A DNA stretch of 64,000 bases from Bombyx mori (Eukaryota; Arthropoda; Insecta; Lepidoptera; Bombycidae). The notes beneath the pieces are model-generated. The model was not told the DNA's origin. It made no database searches and saw only the letters and a program-made list of their open reading frames with translations. Position numbers and translations under genes: made by a program. The stretch is taken from assembly GCF_030269925.1 (NCBI RefSeq), contig NC_085116.1, positions 15,252,001-15,316,000 on the forward strand, given 5' to 3'. Positions 33,483-43,990 of this stretch are shown one piece after another. Each line of letters begins with the position of its first letter. Position 1 is the first letter of the stretch.

Positions 33483-34720
33483 TGTAATTATTATAGGTGT
33501 ACACATACCTCGAATCGAATGTAATGTAATCATCTATAATTAATTTATTACTTTATAAAACTCACTTAATTATGTCCTCATATTAGGAAAACGAACGGTT
33601 ATTTTTCAGCATACACATAAATTATACATTTATCGATGAAATTCGTATCTAGCCAAAAAATATTTAATCCACTTTGACAATAGGTGACGTCATAGACGAA
33701 GTGTCATTCTTTATTAAATATTTAAGTAACGAATAACCAAAACAATAATTTAAAAAAAACTTGTGTTTTTTTCAAAAAAACGGCGCGGAATATTATGTTA
33801 TTATTTTAATGTAAAATAACCTTTTCGATTAGTCAACGCAATAAAAGGAATATAATTAGTGCAGTTTAATTCTAACGGCATTAAGATAAGACAGTAATCA
33901 GGCTGCTTCACTCTTATAAAACTCGTCTAGAGTTCATTAATTTCATTTAGTCATTTCAAAATGAAGCGTCATAATAATTTTAGTAGTCGTAATCTTATCT
34001 TAATATTAAAAAAAATACTAGCATTTACTGATTGATAGTTTAGTTGAGTTTTTTTGATTAACCATAGAAGTCATGTCCGAAGGTTTTTATTGATTTCCCG
34101 ACACCTATACACATTTTGTTTACTAATAATTAAATATCATTATTTGTTTAAAGTTAAGACCATACTAAACTGACACAACAAAATGAAACTACACACTTCA
34201 AGTTACACTAAAAAAAAAAACTTAAATTTATAATATTAAATTATAATCGAACGTCACGTCGACATAGTATGTAAACATTTACCTTGATACACACGAGCGA
34301 CCGTGTTTATATACTGCACTCACATTATCTCACGCATCGTGTTTCAGACATACAATACTAGCTGTGTGTTCCAAGTAATAAGAGTACAGATCACCTAGTT
34401 ACAGTGTATTGACCTGTCAGACAAGGATATTGTTGTTATATTTATGTTTTTTGATCTTTCAATTTGGCTTACCTTTGCTAACAAAGAATTTGCAACTGTC
34501 GATCTGTGTACAAAAGATCTCTGGTAAAGTACTACGGAAGACATCAGTTGTTTTAGATAGTATGGATGAACTCTGCTCCTATGGCGGCAGGTGCGACAAT
34601 ATTCATCTAATAATGTATATTGGAAATTTATTTAAAGCTATTCGTTTATAAAGTTCTAATTTCTCAATAAGAAACGACTGTTCCAACTGTTTTTTGTTGT
34701 TCCATCTGTTTACGGTTTTT
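33483..34720. other. 1.2 kb with no gene recognised
   Basis: AT-rich sequence. A frame of 80 codons at 34409-34651 has no recognised motif. Confidence 0.4.
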
Positions 34721-34960
34721 ACTGGCGGTAGGACCTCTTGTGAGTCCCCACGGGTAGTTACCAACGCCCCGCCTATTTCTGCCGTGAAGCAGTAATGCGT
34801 TTCGGTTCGAATGGCGGGGCAACCGTTGTAACTATACTTGAGACCTTAGAGCTTACATCTTAAGGTGGCACATATTCGTTGTAGATGTCTATGGGCTCCA
34901 GTAACCACTTAACACCAGGTGGGCTGTGAGCTCGTCCACCCATCTAAGCAATAAAAAAAA
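34721..34960 (+). mobile_element. Headless Bm1 SINE
   Basis: Starts 'actggcggtaggacctcttg' at the recurrent boundary and ends 'catctaagcaataaaaaaaa'. Nearly complete body. Confidence 0.93.
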
Positions 34961-35108
34961 CATAAGGACTGTTATGATTGTCCGCTCTCAAGCTATACCT
35001 TGCTCCGCGAAGTGCTCACTATTTTCCACGAACACTTTCTCATAAAACATGACGTACCAATCCGAGCGCTCTTGTACGCATGAGAAACCTCCATCGAATA
35101 CCATAGAA

Positions 35109-35313
35109 CAGCGATTCTCAACCGGTGTTCATAAAAGTGCCAAATTCTTGTAGAACACCGGCCAATCTGCCTTTGAAAATTGTCAAACTATGTATTATTT
35201 TATTGTAAGTTACAAAAAAAAATTTAACTCCTTTTTTCTGTGTCCGCACCGCGCCGTCGAATTATAAAACATTAAAGCGTGGCGCGACAAAAAAAAAGGT
35301 TTGAGAGTCGCTG
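35109..35313. mobile_element. hAT MITE with 8-bp target duplication
   Basis: 205 bp. Left end 'cagcgattctcaaccggtg', right end 'ggtttgagagtcgctg', inverted repeats of the hAT type CAG.G.TTCTCAA. Flanks 'ccatagaa' (35101-35108) and 'ccgtagaa' (35314-35321) are an 8-bp duplication with one transition. It has no coding region and would need a hAT transposase from elsewhere. Confidence 0.85.
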
Positions 35314-35500
35314 CCGTAGAAAATAGAAAGTTAAACAAAGAACTTGATTGAGACAATAATTAGCGAAATTCACCAAGCAATGTAGGGTGTGAAATTCACA
35401 ATCACAGCCTGTGATCGATTGAGCGATTGAAGAAGGCAGATTGACGCGTATTAGTAAGCCCCGGCGATTCTTCCCTGCAGCCCAGTCAAACTGAGTTTGG

Positions 35501-35685
35501 TTTTTTTCCTACCTAAGCTGATGGTCTTGAGAGACCATATCAGCGTAACCGGGCGAGTAGGTGAGCTCACGAGGCTCAAACCTGACGTTGCTAACACGAA
35601 CCCTAGCAAGAGCCGTGCTTCGCAGGATCTACCACCGGATCGGAAACGCGACCCGGTGTAGATTCTGCGAAGCACGGCTCTTGCT
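35501..35685 (-). mobile_element. Fold-back Jockey-like LINE 3' end
   Basis: The minus-strand 3' end of family J runs from the T-run to 'ccggatcggaaacgcgaccc'. At 35653-35685 the sequence then reverses and repeats, on the plus strand, the segment just passed. Arms 35605-35638 and 35653-35685 pair over 33 bases with one mismatch and one deletion around a 14-base loop. Confidence 0.88.
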
Positions 35686-35789
35686 ATTGACGTAAAGCCC
35701 ACAAATATTAAATTAATGTATACACAAATTCATACGATAAACTATTTGCATTACTTTAAATTAAAGGCCATTAATCAACATACACATCC

Positions 35790-35880
35790 CGACCGACGCG
35801 ATGGTGCAGTAATCAGCGGCCCTGACTATTGCGCCGACGGTCGTGGGTTCGATTCCCACATCGGGAAAATATTATGTGAT
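35790..35880 (+). mobile_element. tRNA-derived SINE head
   Basis: 'gcgatggtgcagtaatcagc' resembles an A-box region and 'gtgggttcgattcccacatc' carries a perfect B box (GGTTCGATTCC). The acceptor stem does not pair as in a tRNA gene, and a minus-strand relative at 38272-38478 extends into a SINE body, so a SINE head is preferred over a tRNA gene. Confidence 0.65.
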
Positions 35881-36040
35881 GAATTAACCAACTAATTTCC
35901 CTGAAAGCTCACGAATACCAGTTAAAAACGTGTATTTTTTATTATTTTAAGAGGTTACCGAAACCTTCGTTCGTTTACTTAGTCGCTCTGTTCATTGGTG
36001 AAGGTCATGTCTAGCTTGAAGTGTTGATCTTTCAAAATTT

Positions 36041-36252
36041 AACAAGGGGGTCGCGGGTTCGAATCCCGCCAAGGGAAGATATTTGTATGATAAATATAAA
36101 TGTCTTTTCCAGGGTTATGGATGTGTATTAAATATATGTATGTGTATAATAAAAATCTTACATTTATATCCGTTATCTGGTACCTGTAACACAAGTTGTT
36201 TACGAACTTATCACGGGACCAGTTAAAGTGGTGTTATTCAAGAAAAAAAAAA
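36041..36252 (+). mobile_element. tRNA-derived SINE, family S2, head truncated
   Basis: 'gggggtcgcgggttcgaatc' includes a B box. The body reads 'tatttgtatgataaatataa', 'ctggtacctgtaacacaagt' and 'cttatcacgggaccagttaa', and a 13-A tail follows. It matches 62497-62756, which has a longer head. Confidence 0.82.
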
Positions 36253-36495
36253 AAACTGTGCACTGTGCTTTTCTAAGTCTTCCTGTCCTCGGCGGGCTTT
36301 ATAACATCGGTTATTGGCAGGCCAGTGAGCAACTTTACCAGATCTGACCGGACAACTGCCGTATTATCCACACCGGAACCCACAATTATTACGCGACAGA
36401 AATAGGCAATCTGCTGTGTATATAAAATAGTTTACACAGTAGTACCAGTATTGAAGAGTTAACATTAATGACTTTATTTGTTGTTGTTTTATTTT

Positions 36496-36763
36496 AATAC
36501 GCTTTTATTAGCTTCAGACGTATGTATGTTAGTATGTAACGGAATCTTTGAACATGATTTTGACCCCCTTCAAAACGTCGGATTAACTCGAAATTTGGTG
36601 TACTTATTAAGGCCTAAAAATTGAAATTCAACTGAAAAATAAAAAAATAGTTTAAAAAAATTAACCAAATACAAACACAATATTTTTTCTTACATTATTT
36701 TTAATTCAAATTTATTAAGATTTATTTTCTATTTTTTAGTGGGATTTTCTATAAAAGCGTATT
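36496..36763. mobile_element. TIR MITE, family T1 (short form)
   Basis: Ends 'aatacgcttttat' (36496) and 'ataaaagcgtatt' (36751) are 13-bp perfect inverted repeats. The left interior has 'gcttcagacgtatgtatgtt', 'tgattttgacccccttcaaa' and 'acgtcggattaactcg'. A 420-bp relative is at 40372. No coding capacity and no clear target duplication. Confidence 0.75.
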
Positions 36764-37409
36764 TTGTTAGTATTTTTAAGCGTATTTTTTAAACTATTAT
36801 TTATTTTCGAAAAGTATCTGAAGCTGCGACCAAAAAAAAAGACTATTTTAATTTTTATAACCAATTCCATCTGCCGTATCTGCTACTTTTGTAGATCTCA
36901 GTGTAACACTGCTGTATAAATTCTTATAAAATTTAATTAAATTTATTTATTATAAAAAAAAGAACACAATATTCCTAACCTAAAAGTACATGTTATTATC
37001 CGCAACATGCTTCGTCAGATTACAGAAATAAAGTTATCAGCAACATGCTTCGTCAAAAAGTACAATACTTACTTTCAGCTGCAATACAGCTGTATAAATT
37101 GTAAATTAAACAGATCCGGGTAATGTCTTCGAGAATCATTAAAAGAACTGTGTTAGGATCGCATTTTACACACACCTCTTATTTGGACGAAATGAGAAAT
37201 TTACGAGCATTGCTCAATCTGTAGTCGTGTTTTAATCGATAAAACTTCTTTTTAAAGACATGAGCTAGCAAAGTGTTAAGATCACTGAGATAACTTAGCG
37301 TATGGGTAACTAAAATGACTCGCAAGCTTGCAATGAAATGAATTGCATGCAAAATTTTTGCATGCAGGGAAAATATAAACGAAATATGATGCGACTGAGT
37401 TATTTCCAA
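36764..37409. other. Small repeats only
   Basis: 'gcaacatgcttcgtca' occurs at about 37002 and 37041, and 'gctgtataaatt' at about 36911 and 37088. A perfect palindrome, 'tgcatgcaaaa' with 'ttttgcatgca', lies near 37345-37368. No gene. Confidence 0.5.
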
Positions 37410-37520
37410 CGGTAGGCAGCGGCTTGGCTCTGCCTCTGGCATTGCTGAAGTCAATGGGCGACGGTAACCACTCACCATCAGGTGGGCCGTATGCTCGTCT
37501 GCCTACAAGGGCATAATTTT
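37410..37520 (+). mobile_element. CR1/L2-like LINE 3' UTR fragment
   Basis: 'ggtaggcagcggcttggctc', 'ctctggcattgctgaagtc', 'aaccactcaccatcaggtgg' and 'tgcctacaagggcata' match 9365-9470. Severely 5'-truncated. Confidence 0.82.
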
Positions 37521-37658
37521 TTTTTTCACGAGTACCATAGACAGACTACATTGGTACGTTTATTTGGGTATTTCTAAACGCTAATTTAACCTTGCCTGTC
37601 ATCAGTGACGACATTGTTTTCTCCGTGCGTCGCTTATCCTAAGCATTTCGCAGACCTG

Positions 37659-37806
37659 TGTGCTTAGTGCGAGTTTTTTAACGTTTTCGATAGCGTAAAA
37701 GTTATCTCAATTTTGTATGTACTTGAAACGTTTGCCGCTAGGGTCGCTGTTTTATTTAAGTTAACTTTTACGCTATCGAGAACTTAAAAAACTCGCACTA
37801 AGCACA
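37659..37806. mobile_element. TIR MITE of 148 bp
   Basis: Left 'tgtgcttagtgcgagttttt' and 'cgatagcgtaaaagtt' are mirrored at the right by 'aacttttacgctatcg' and 'ctcgcactaagcaca'. The arms are nearly 50 bp, with a central 'cgtttgccgctagggtcgct'. The long arms could fold into a near-complete hairpin. A half copy is at 15446. Confidence 0.85.
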
Positions 37807-38271
37807 GGGCATCGGTGGGTACGAGCCCCCTGGGTATTTGGCAAGCAATCATAATGCAATTGAGACATAAATCTTTACTCTGACCTGTTACCAAACATAA
37901 ACTGGGCTGTTAGTTCGTTAAAGCGGTCATAGTAATTATTAACACAGTTAAAGCACCGGTGACAGTTAACAACGTGTTAGCTACAACAAAATTCAGTAAT
38001 TCTATAATTTCGAAACTCAAAACAAATGTCATTGAAGTAGGTATACATAGATCTATCTATACAAGCGCTTTTAAATCGTCATAGCTTTACGATCGATTCG
38101 ACGTGCAGTTTTCACCCTTGTGTAAAGTCGAAAAGCAACTCGGGGTTTACTATATTTCAAACATAGTTAAGTACATAAAAACCCCAGAATTATTACTAAA
38201 TATTTAAATGAAATAATAATATCGATAATAATTGGAAAAAAAATCACGCACGGTCATCCGGACCCAAATTA
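37807..38271. other. No gene or repeat recognised
   Basis: AT-rich sequence with nothing supported. Confidence 0.35.
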
Positions 38272-38478
38272 GAATTCGCTGTGTTATGGGTAACCAGGGA
38301 CTGACTGACGTACATACTTATTTACGTTTAAACATATACATATATAGATAATAAACAACCAGACAAAGAGCAAACAAACCTTTCATCACACGGTTGTTTG
38401 CCTGATGTGGGAATCGAACCCACGACCCTCGACGCGATAGTTTAGAGGGCTAACTACTGCACCACCGAATCAGTCAAA
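38272..38478 (-). mobile_element. tRNA-derived SINE
   Basis: On the minus strand, 'gattcggtggtgcagtagtt' (A-box region) is followed by 'gtcgtgggttcgattcccac' (B box) and a body passing 'atcaggcaaacaaccgtgtg' toward 'ccataacacagcgaat'. About 205 bp. It has a SINE body instead of a tRNA 3' end, so it is not called as a tRNA gene. Confidence 0.75.
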
Positions 38479-38663
38479 GTACATTTGAGGCCGTCAGCGC
38501 AAAAGTGGCCTAAGCTTACTATATCTATTATGGAGCAATGAGGTTTAAGTTTTCATGAATTTGAATTTTACTAGGCAAAAAAACAATATGCGCAAAAATT
38601 ATGTTTACAAAGCCATCTGTTATCTATGGGTGAAACTATGGATAGGCCGGTTTTGCATCAAAA

Positions 38664-38953
38664 TCTCAATACATAAAAATGAATTGCTGTTCGTTAGTCT
38701 CGCTAAAACTCGAGATCGGCTGGACCGATTTGGCTAATTTTGGTCTTGAATGATTTGTGGAAGTCCAGAGAAGGTTTAAAAGGTAGATAAATATAAAAAA
38801 GGCTCGGAATTAAACAAAAATAGCAATGTTGTTTTTCCTTTGATATGTACCCCGTCGGACGGATTCCTTTTGTTTGTTCTAAGTTTATTGTATAAAAAAG
38901 TTTAGGTCTTTTATTTACCGATTGAGGCACTACGAAGTTTGTCGGGTCAGCTT
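38664..38953 (+). mobile_element. Non-autonomous Helitron, family H1
   Basis: 290 bp, begins 'tctcaatacataaaaatgaa', ends 'gtcgggtcagcttg'. The final CTTG departs from CTRR, so its terminus is mutated. A minus-strand frame across it (38703-39038) is a by-product. Confidence 0.8.
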
Positions 38954-39498
38954 GTTTTAAATAAATTGCATTATACGTAATTATAAACATGACTACGAAG
39001 ATTTGTGTGTTAGGCCACTTTTGCGCTGACGGCCTCATTTAATCATCATGACCGGGACAATGATAATTCTAAATCACCGATCACTGACCAAAGACCCGAT
39101 CGGCGGAGCATTCATCTTTAAACTAAAACAGAGTCCAATCTTCAGAGTGAAGTAATAAAATTCTTAATAGCAAACTGTACTTGCGAAGTGTCCGTACTGA
39201 GAGCAGCATGATCGAGTTTGAATTTTATGGCTAGTCATGGGGCATTAGCACCGTAAACGTTGAGCCAGCAATAATTAATTGAGTAACTGGATTGTGTCTT
39301 ACATAGAATCGGAAAGCGCTTTGTATTTTAAAACGGATAGGTTAATTAGTTTTGATTCACATACGCAAACTTGTGTGGTTGTGTGTGTGTGTGTGACTTT
39401 GCATACTTTTCTCCTCAGTGTGGATAGCGATAGTAATAATGTGGTTTATACGGATGACAATTATTTTATAATGAAATAAGAACTTTCTAAGCTCTAGC
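38954..39498. other. No gene; (TG)n microsatellite
   Basis: A TG-rich run lies at about 39373-39395. Phrases 'aaaagtggcctaa' before the Helitron and 'ttaggccacttttgcgctga' after it (about 39010) are inverted copies of one another, so the Helitron lies between short inverted repeats ('ggccgtcagcgc' at 38490 and 'gcgctgacggcc' at 39024). Confidence 0.5.
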
Positions 39499-39815
39499 CA
39501 CATTTTACGTAAAATGTCTATGTGTCAGTGGAGAGCAGCTACTGCATGCACCTTCTGCAATAATTCTGCTGGTGATATCGAACATTTCATATTTATATGT
39601 GAGCGCTTTTCGTTTGACAGATTGATTCTTGTCAGTGAAATTAGTGCAATGCAAGATCCCTCCCGCCACCTGGGTGATATGTTAAAAAATAGATCCTATT
39701 ACGTGCCTCTATATAAATTCATCAAAAATACAGTGGGGAAATTATAATAAACCGAATAAAAATACTCAAGACTTGGCCTAAAGGTCAGACAAGACAGGCC
39801 ATAAACTCCAAAAAA
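39499..39815 (+). mobile_element. LINE ORF2 C-terminus with CCHC-type motif
   Basis: The frame to 39747 reads 'CTFCNNSAGDIEHFIFIC', a C-x2-C-x8-H-x4-C pattern typical of the C-terminal zinc knuckle of LINE ORF2 proteins, then 'PSRHLGDMLKNRSYYVPLYK' and a stop. A short UTR ('cttggcctaaaggtcagaca') and an A-run follow. The frame is open for about 75 codons, so this copy is fairly young, but the RT and endonuclease are missing. Confidence 0.7.
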
Positions 39816-40050
39816 AAATTATATTATAAAGCGAAATATTATTTTTTTGGATGGATTTCAGATGGATCCTGAGGTTTCTTCAGCTTCGGAGCTCAGGAGG
39901 ACAGTAGAGGGGTTGGGTTTCCTAACAACATCTGAACGTTTAAAAAGAAGCCCTAGCTAAATTCAATTCAAAATCAGCTGATTCGCAAAGGCACCAGATA
40001 AGCGACTCACTGAGTATACCGAACGAACTGGTAAACGAACTATCGGCCGT

Positions 40051-40255
40051 TTTTTTTTTTTTGTTTAGGTTGGTCGACGAGTTTACGGCCCACATGATGT
40101 TAAGTAGTCACCAACGCCAATAAACATCAACCGCGTTAGTGCCGCCATCCACTTTAAGACGTGAGATTCTTAATCTCAGTTTGAGAACAACCCATCCTTG
40201 AAACCTAAAGGCATTACTGCTTCAGTGCAGATATAGGCAGGTTACCACCAGTAAA
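40051..40255 (-). mobile_element. Degenerate headless Bm1
   Basis: A T-run, 'ttacggcccacatgatgtta', 'cattactgcttcagtgcaga' and 'gttaccaccagtaaa'. Diverged, but it stops at the recurrent boundary. Confidence 0.75.
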
Positions 40256-40371
40256 TGTCATGTCAAAGAAACTGATTATCATTTATTCGCAACATCAAAA
40301 TAACGCGAAAAAAAACAATAAAACTGATTCTGATTATTGCTTACGACTAGAAATGGTGCAAAGTTATTTTC

Positions 40372-40793
40372 AATACGCTTTTATTAGCTTCATACGTATG
40401 GTTAGTATGCAACGGAATCTTTGCACATGATTTTGACCCCCTTCAAAACGTCGGATTAATTCGAAATTTGGCATACTTATTAAGGACCGATGACAATTCA
40501 ATATTTTAAACAGTTTTAATCCGTTATCGTTACTAGGATAATCAGGATTAGCGATTTATTGTTTTCCTGAGACCGGACCGGTTAAGATCAAGAAGGGACT
40601 ACATATTTATTACATATAATTATTATAAATATTTTATGAACAGATATGAGTAGAATTGCTATTTTGATAATATCCTGTAAAGCACCCCACCCTTTTTTTT
40701 ACAATAAAATCATTTTTCCTTACGCTATTTTGAATTCAAATTTATTAAAATATATATTCTATTTTTTAGTTGGTATTTCTATAAAAGCGTATT
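40372..40793. mobile_element. TIR MITE, family T1 (long form)
   Basis: Same 13-bp ends as 36496-36763, and the same left interior ('gattttgacccccttcaaaa', 'gtcggattaattcgaaattt') and right interior ('attttttagttggtatttct'). It carries about 150 additional central bases. The short copy is therefore an internally deleted form, or both derive from a longer master. Confidence 0.75.
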
Positions 40794-41236
40794 TTTTTAG
40801 TTGTTTTTAAACTATTCTTTATTTTATTTTAATTCATTACGAAACTGTACGCTTAAAGAGCAGTATCGACCTTTAAGAATCTCGAATCAAAGGGTCGAGA
40901 CGGAATAGAATAAGGCACACAGATCACTGCTCGATCGTAAATTTTACTGTTAATTGGCCTTCGAGTTTAGGACTTACTATCATTCGCATCGGATAAAGGA
41001 AATTCGACTCTTAGGTGACTACGGAAAGAGCGTTTTTTGCGTACTAACAGTGATTACGACAGCGCAAACAGTTGAAAGAGTAAAGGTTTTAGTAACAGCT
41101 GAGGGAAACGTGTTTAAGTGTAATGAGAATTTAAAATTTAAATCGTTTAGGTAATCATCGTACTTTCGTTGAACTATACCATTATCTCATTGAATGTATG
41201 TGAGCTTCCAGGCTTACAGTAAAGTTAAGGGTACGA

Positions 41237-41330
41237 ACTCATGTCTCAAATGCGAGTGTTCGTTGTGATGTCCGCGGACTGCAGTAACCGCTTAACGCTA
41301 GTTAGTAGGGCGTGCTCTTTCACTTTTTTT
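41237..41330 (+). mobile_element. Very degenerate Bm1 3' fragment
   Basis: 'actcatgtctcaaatgcgag', 'actgcagtaaccgcttaacg' and a T-rich end keep Bm1 order at low identity. Confidence 0.35.
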
Positions 41331-41552
41331 TATCGAAAACAATATTTTTAGTGGCGTGTACGCTACTCCGCTCTTTAAGATGTGAGGTGAAAAAGGTCTT
41401 ACTTATTTGGTATAAAAGCTATTCCACTTTTGAATCAAACGCTTAGGAGTAAAAACAATAAGTTTTTGTTACCCGCACGCTCGAATTGTTCCTTCATCGT
41501 AAAAGCCAATCGTAAGCATGTATTAAGTTAACACGCATTCTTTAAACAATCT

Positions 41553-41892
41553 GCCTTTATTGCTTAGATAGGTGGATGAGCTCACGGTCCACCTGGTTTC
41601 AAGTAGCTACCGGAGCCTATAGTCATCGGCAAAGTAAATGTCGTCATCCATCTTAATAGGAGAGTTCTAAGGTCTCACTATTAACAGTACAACGGCTATC
41701 CCTCCCTTCAAACCGAAATGCATTACTGTCTCACAGCAGAATTAGGCAACGTGCTGGTACCTACCCGTGCGTCACAAGACGTCCTACCAGCAGAAAAAAT
41801 TGCCTACGGGATTTGAACACCGTCATAGAAGCGCATCATCAATACAATCAATACGAGCACACTGGCCGTCTTAACGTTTAGATAATGACGAC
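41553..41892 (-). mobile_element. Bm1 SINE with decayed head
   Basis: Minus-strand body ('attgcttagataggtggatg', 'cgaaatgcattactgtctca'), then a head ('gggatttgaacaccgtc', 'actggccgtcttaacgttta') with the linker deleted. It shows old divergence. Another minus-strand Bm1 begins 16 bases later. Confidence 0.85.
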
Positions 41893-41907
41893 TATAAAAT
41901 CGCCATC

Positions 41908-42152
41908 TTTTTTTTATTTTTTCTTTATTGCTTAGTTGGGTAAACGAGTTCACGGCCCACCTGATGTTAAGTGGTTACCAGAGCCCATAGACATCTACAA
42001 CGTAAATGCCGCCACCCACCTTGAGACATGACTTACTTACCTATAAGGTCTCACTTTTAACTACGGCTGCCCCGCCCTTCTGCTTCACGGCATAAATAAG
42101 CAGGGTGGTGATACCTACTCGTGCGAACTCACAAGACGTCCTGCTACCGGTG
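41908..42152 (-). mobile_element. Headless Bm1 SINE
   Basis: Minus strand from a T-run and 'tattgcttagttgggtaaac' to 'acgtcctgctaccggtg'. About 20 bases are missing at 'aaaccgaaacgcattac'. Recurrent 5' boundary. Confidence 0.88.
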
Positions 42153-42479
42153 AAAAGTATATCTCGGATATTTCGGCAATTTCACGCATTTTCCGCACCT
42201 TCATCTTCAACACCTTCACGAAAGGCTTCACGTATCAAACTACATATTATGTAAAGCCACGTGAAATGCAAAACAGGAAGCGTCGCGTTATCGTGGCAAC
42301 TGAAACGCGACACTCGAAGTTTTGTCTTACTGAACCGTTAGAAGGCGGCTGGAGACAGACCGGGACGGCTAGGCTTGCGGTTTCTAATAATGCGCTTATT
42401 GTTTTACGATGAAAGGAAAGTGGAAGCGAACGTTGATTTTTGTGGGTAGCAAAACAATTAGAAATTAGTACAATACGAT

Positions 42480-42916
42480 TCAGAGATCGGGTTTCAATGT
42501 TGATAGCTGAAGTTACGTTGGCGATCACTTCGAGAAGGCGGCACGATATGAAAACCCTCTTGTCGTGGCCGCCGGGAATTACATACCCGATCCTGTAGAC
42601 CGAATGGTAGGCAGTCGACTTCGCCCTAAGCACGTCATTAACGGTGCTTTTAGGTACCACAAGCACCGGTCACCGTCCTCGTCGAACCCGTCGCTTGCGA
42701 GGAAAGGCTCGAAAAGTGAATTAACCGACAGCCCACTGAATTTCTCGCCGGATCTTCTCAGTGGGTCGCGTTTCCGGTCCGGTGGTAGATTCTGCGAAAC
42801 ACTGCTCCTGCGAGGGTCAGTGTTAGTTTAGTTAGAGCCCCGTAAGCTCACCTACATGTTAGAGTGGTGAAGCCGAAATAGCCTCTCAAGGCTATCAGTA
42901 TATGTAAGAAAAAAAA
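42480..42916 (+). mobile_element. Jockey-like LINE: ORF2 end and 3' UTR
   Basis: The coding remnant reads 'HFEKAARYENPLVVAAGNYI' then 'PDPVDRMVGSRLRPKHVING' up to about 42660. It continues open across the repeat that elsewhere appears alone ('ccggatcttctcagtgggtc'), and the copy ends with an A-run at 42916. With 63809-64000, this is the evidence that family J is the 3' end of a Jockey-type LINE. No RT core is present. Confidence 0.78.
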
Positions 42917-43347
42917 AAACTTGGCGCGTTTAGAGGTTACTGAGAAGGCAGTGTAATTCAAAAATTATGGCGTGTTTAGGAATTTGAGAAAGAAAAATAT
43001 CCTAATATTCTGTTATGTTCATTGATTTTCGAGGGAGGTAGACATAATCAAAACTGCATTTATTTATTTAGACACACCAACAGCAATACACACAAAACAT
43101 TCAAGCTTAAAATTAACATGTATAAAATTAAGTACTGGTATGTAAGCCAGTTACAGGCATGTACAGCAATCTCTTATAACACACTATGACATGTTACAGC
43201 AATATATATATTTGAAAACAACATGAAAACAAGAGCTAACTACACACACTACTAACTTCACAGATTACTAAATAAGAAATAATGCACATATTTATATAGT
43301 AAAAAATTATAAATAAAAATTATAAAACTTTACTATATATATATATT

Positions 43348-43429
43348 GACGGTTTAATCTCGTATTTATTATTATTCGTTTAGTTGGTTACGACAGATTC
43401 GAGATTTTATTTTCGTCTACCGTCAAAAT
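43348..43429. repeat. Small inverted-repeat element
   Basis: 'ttgacggt..aatctcg' at the left is mirrored by 'cgagatt' and 'accgtcaa' at the right over about 82 bp. Possibly a tiny MITE. Confidence 0.4.
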
Positions 43430-43720
43430 TGTAAAGTCCTTTGGTCATATCTCCAGATGAGAAACTTGATGGAGAGACTAGTGGTTCAAGGCCGGGTGGA
43501 AGGGAAGAGACACAAGGCCGATCACCAATCCGCTGGGCTGACCTAATGAAGAGAGCAACTGAGTCCACCATGGTCTAGTGAACTAGAAACACTATCAGAT
43601 CTGGAAGAGTATCGTCAGGTGAGCAATCCTTTGGGTTCCTACTTGTACATCGTAAGCGCAACCATGATCACTCTAACAAGAGTGTCCGATTAAGAGGAGA
43701 TCGGGCAGTTCTTCAGTATT
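43430..43720 (+). mobile_element. LINE C-terminal remnant (endonuclease-RT-like)
   Basis: 'NLMERLVVQGRVEGKR' in one frame and 'QGRSPIRWADLMKRATESTM' in the next, broken by a one-base shift near 43512. The pattern ERLVVQG.VEG.R.RGRSP.RW.D..K.AT.ST belongs to the tail of endonuclease-RT LINE proteins. A minus-strand relative is at 53665-53880. Clade left open. Confidence 0.65.
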
Positions 43721-43749
43721 AGATAGAATGAAAATAAACGCGAATTTTG

Positions 43750-43990
43750 TACTGGTGGTAGGAGCTCTTGTGAGTCCGCACGGGTAGGCACCACCACCCC
43801 GCCTATTTCTGCCGCGAAGCAGTAATGCGTTTCGGTTTGAAGGGTGGGGCAGCCGCTGTAACTATACTGAGACCTTAGAGCTTATATCTCAAGGTGGGTT
43901 GCGCATTTACGTTGTAGATGTCTATGGGCTCCAGTAACCACTTAACACCAGGTGGGCTGTGAGCTCGTCCACCCATCTAAGAAATAAAAA
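43750..43990 (+). mobile_element. Headless Bm1 SINE
   Basis: Starts 'tactggtggtaggagctctt' and ends 'catctaagaaataaaaaa'. One of the least diverged copies. Confidence 0.94.

Noticed and set aside
38395..38475. tRNA-like sequence on the minus strand
   Set aside because: Same reasoning: perfect B box but a SINE body and no proper acceptor stem.
38703..39038. 111-codon minus-strand frame
   Set aside because: It lies across an H1 Helitron, whose other copies give similar antisense frames.
42247..42666. 139-codon minus-strand frame
   Set aside because: It runs antisense through the Jockey-like coding remnant at 42480-42660, so it is a shadow.
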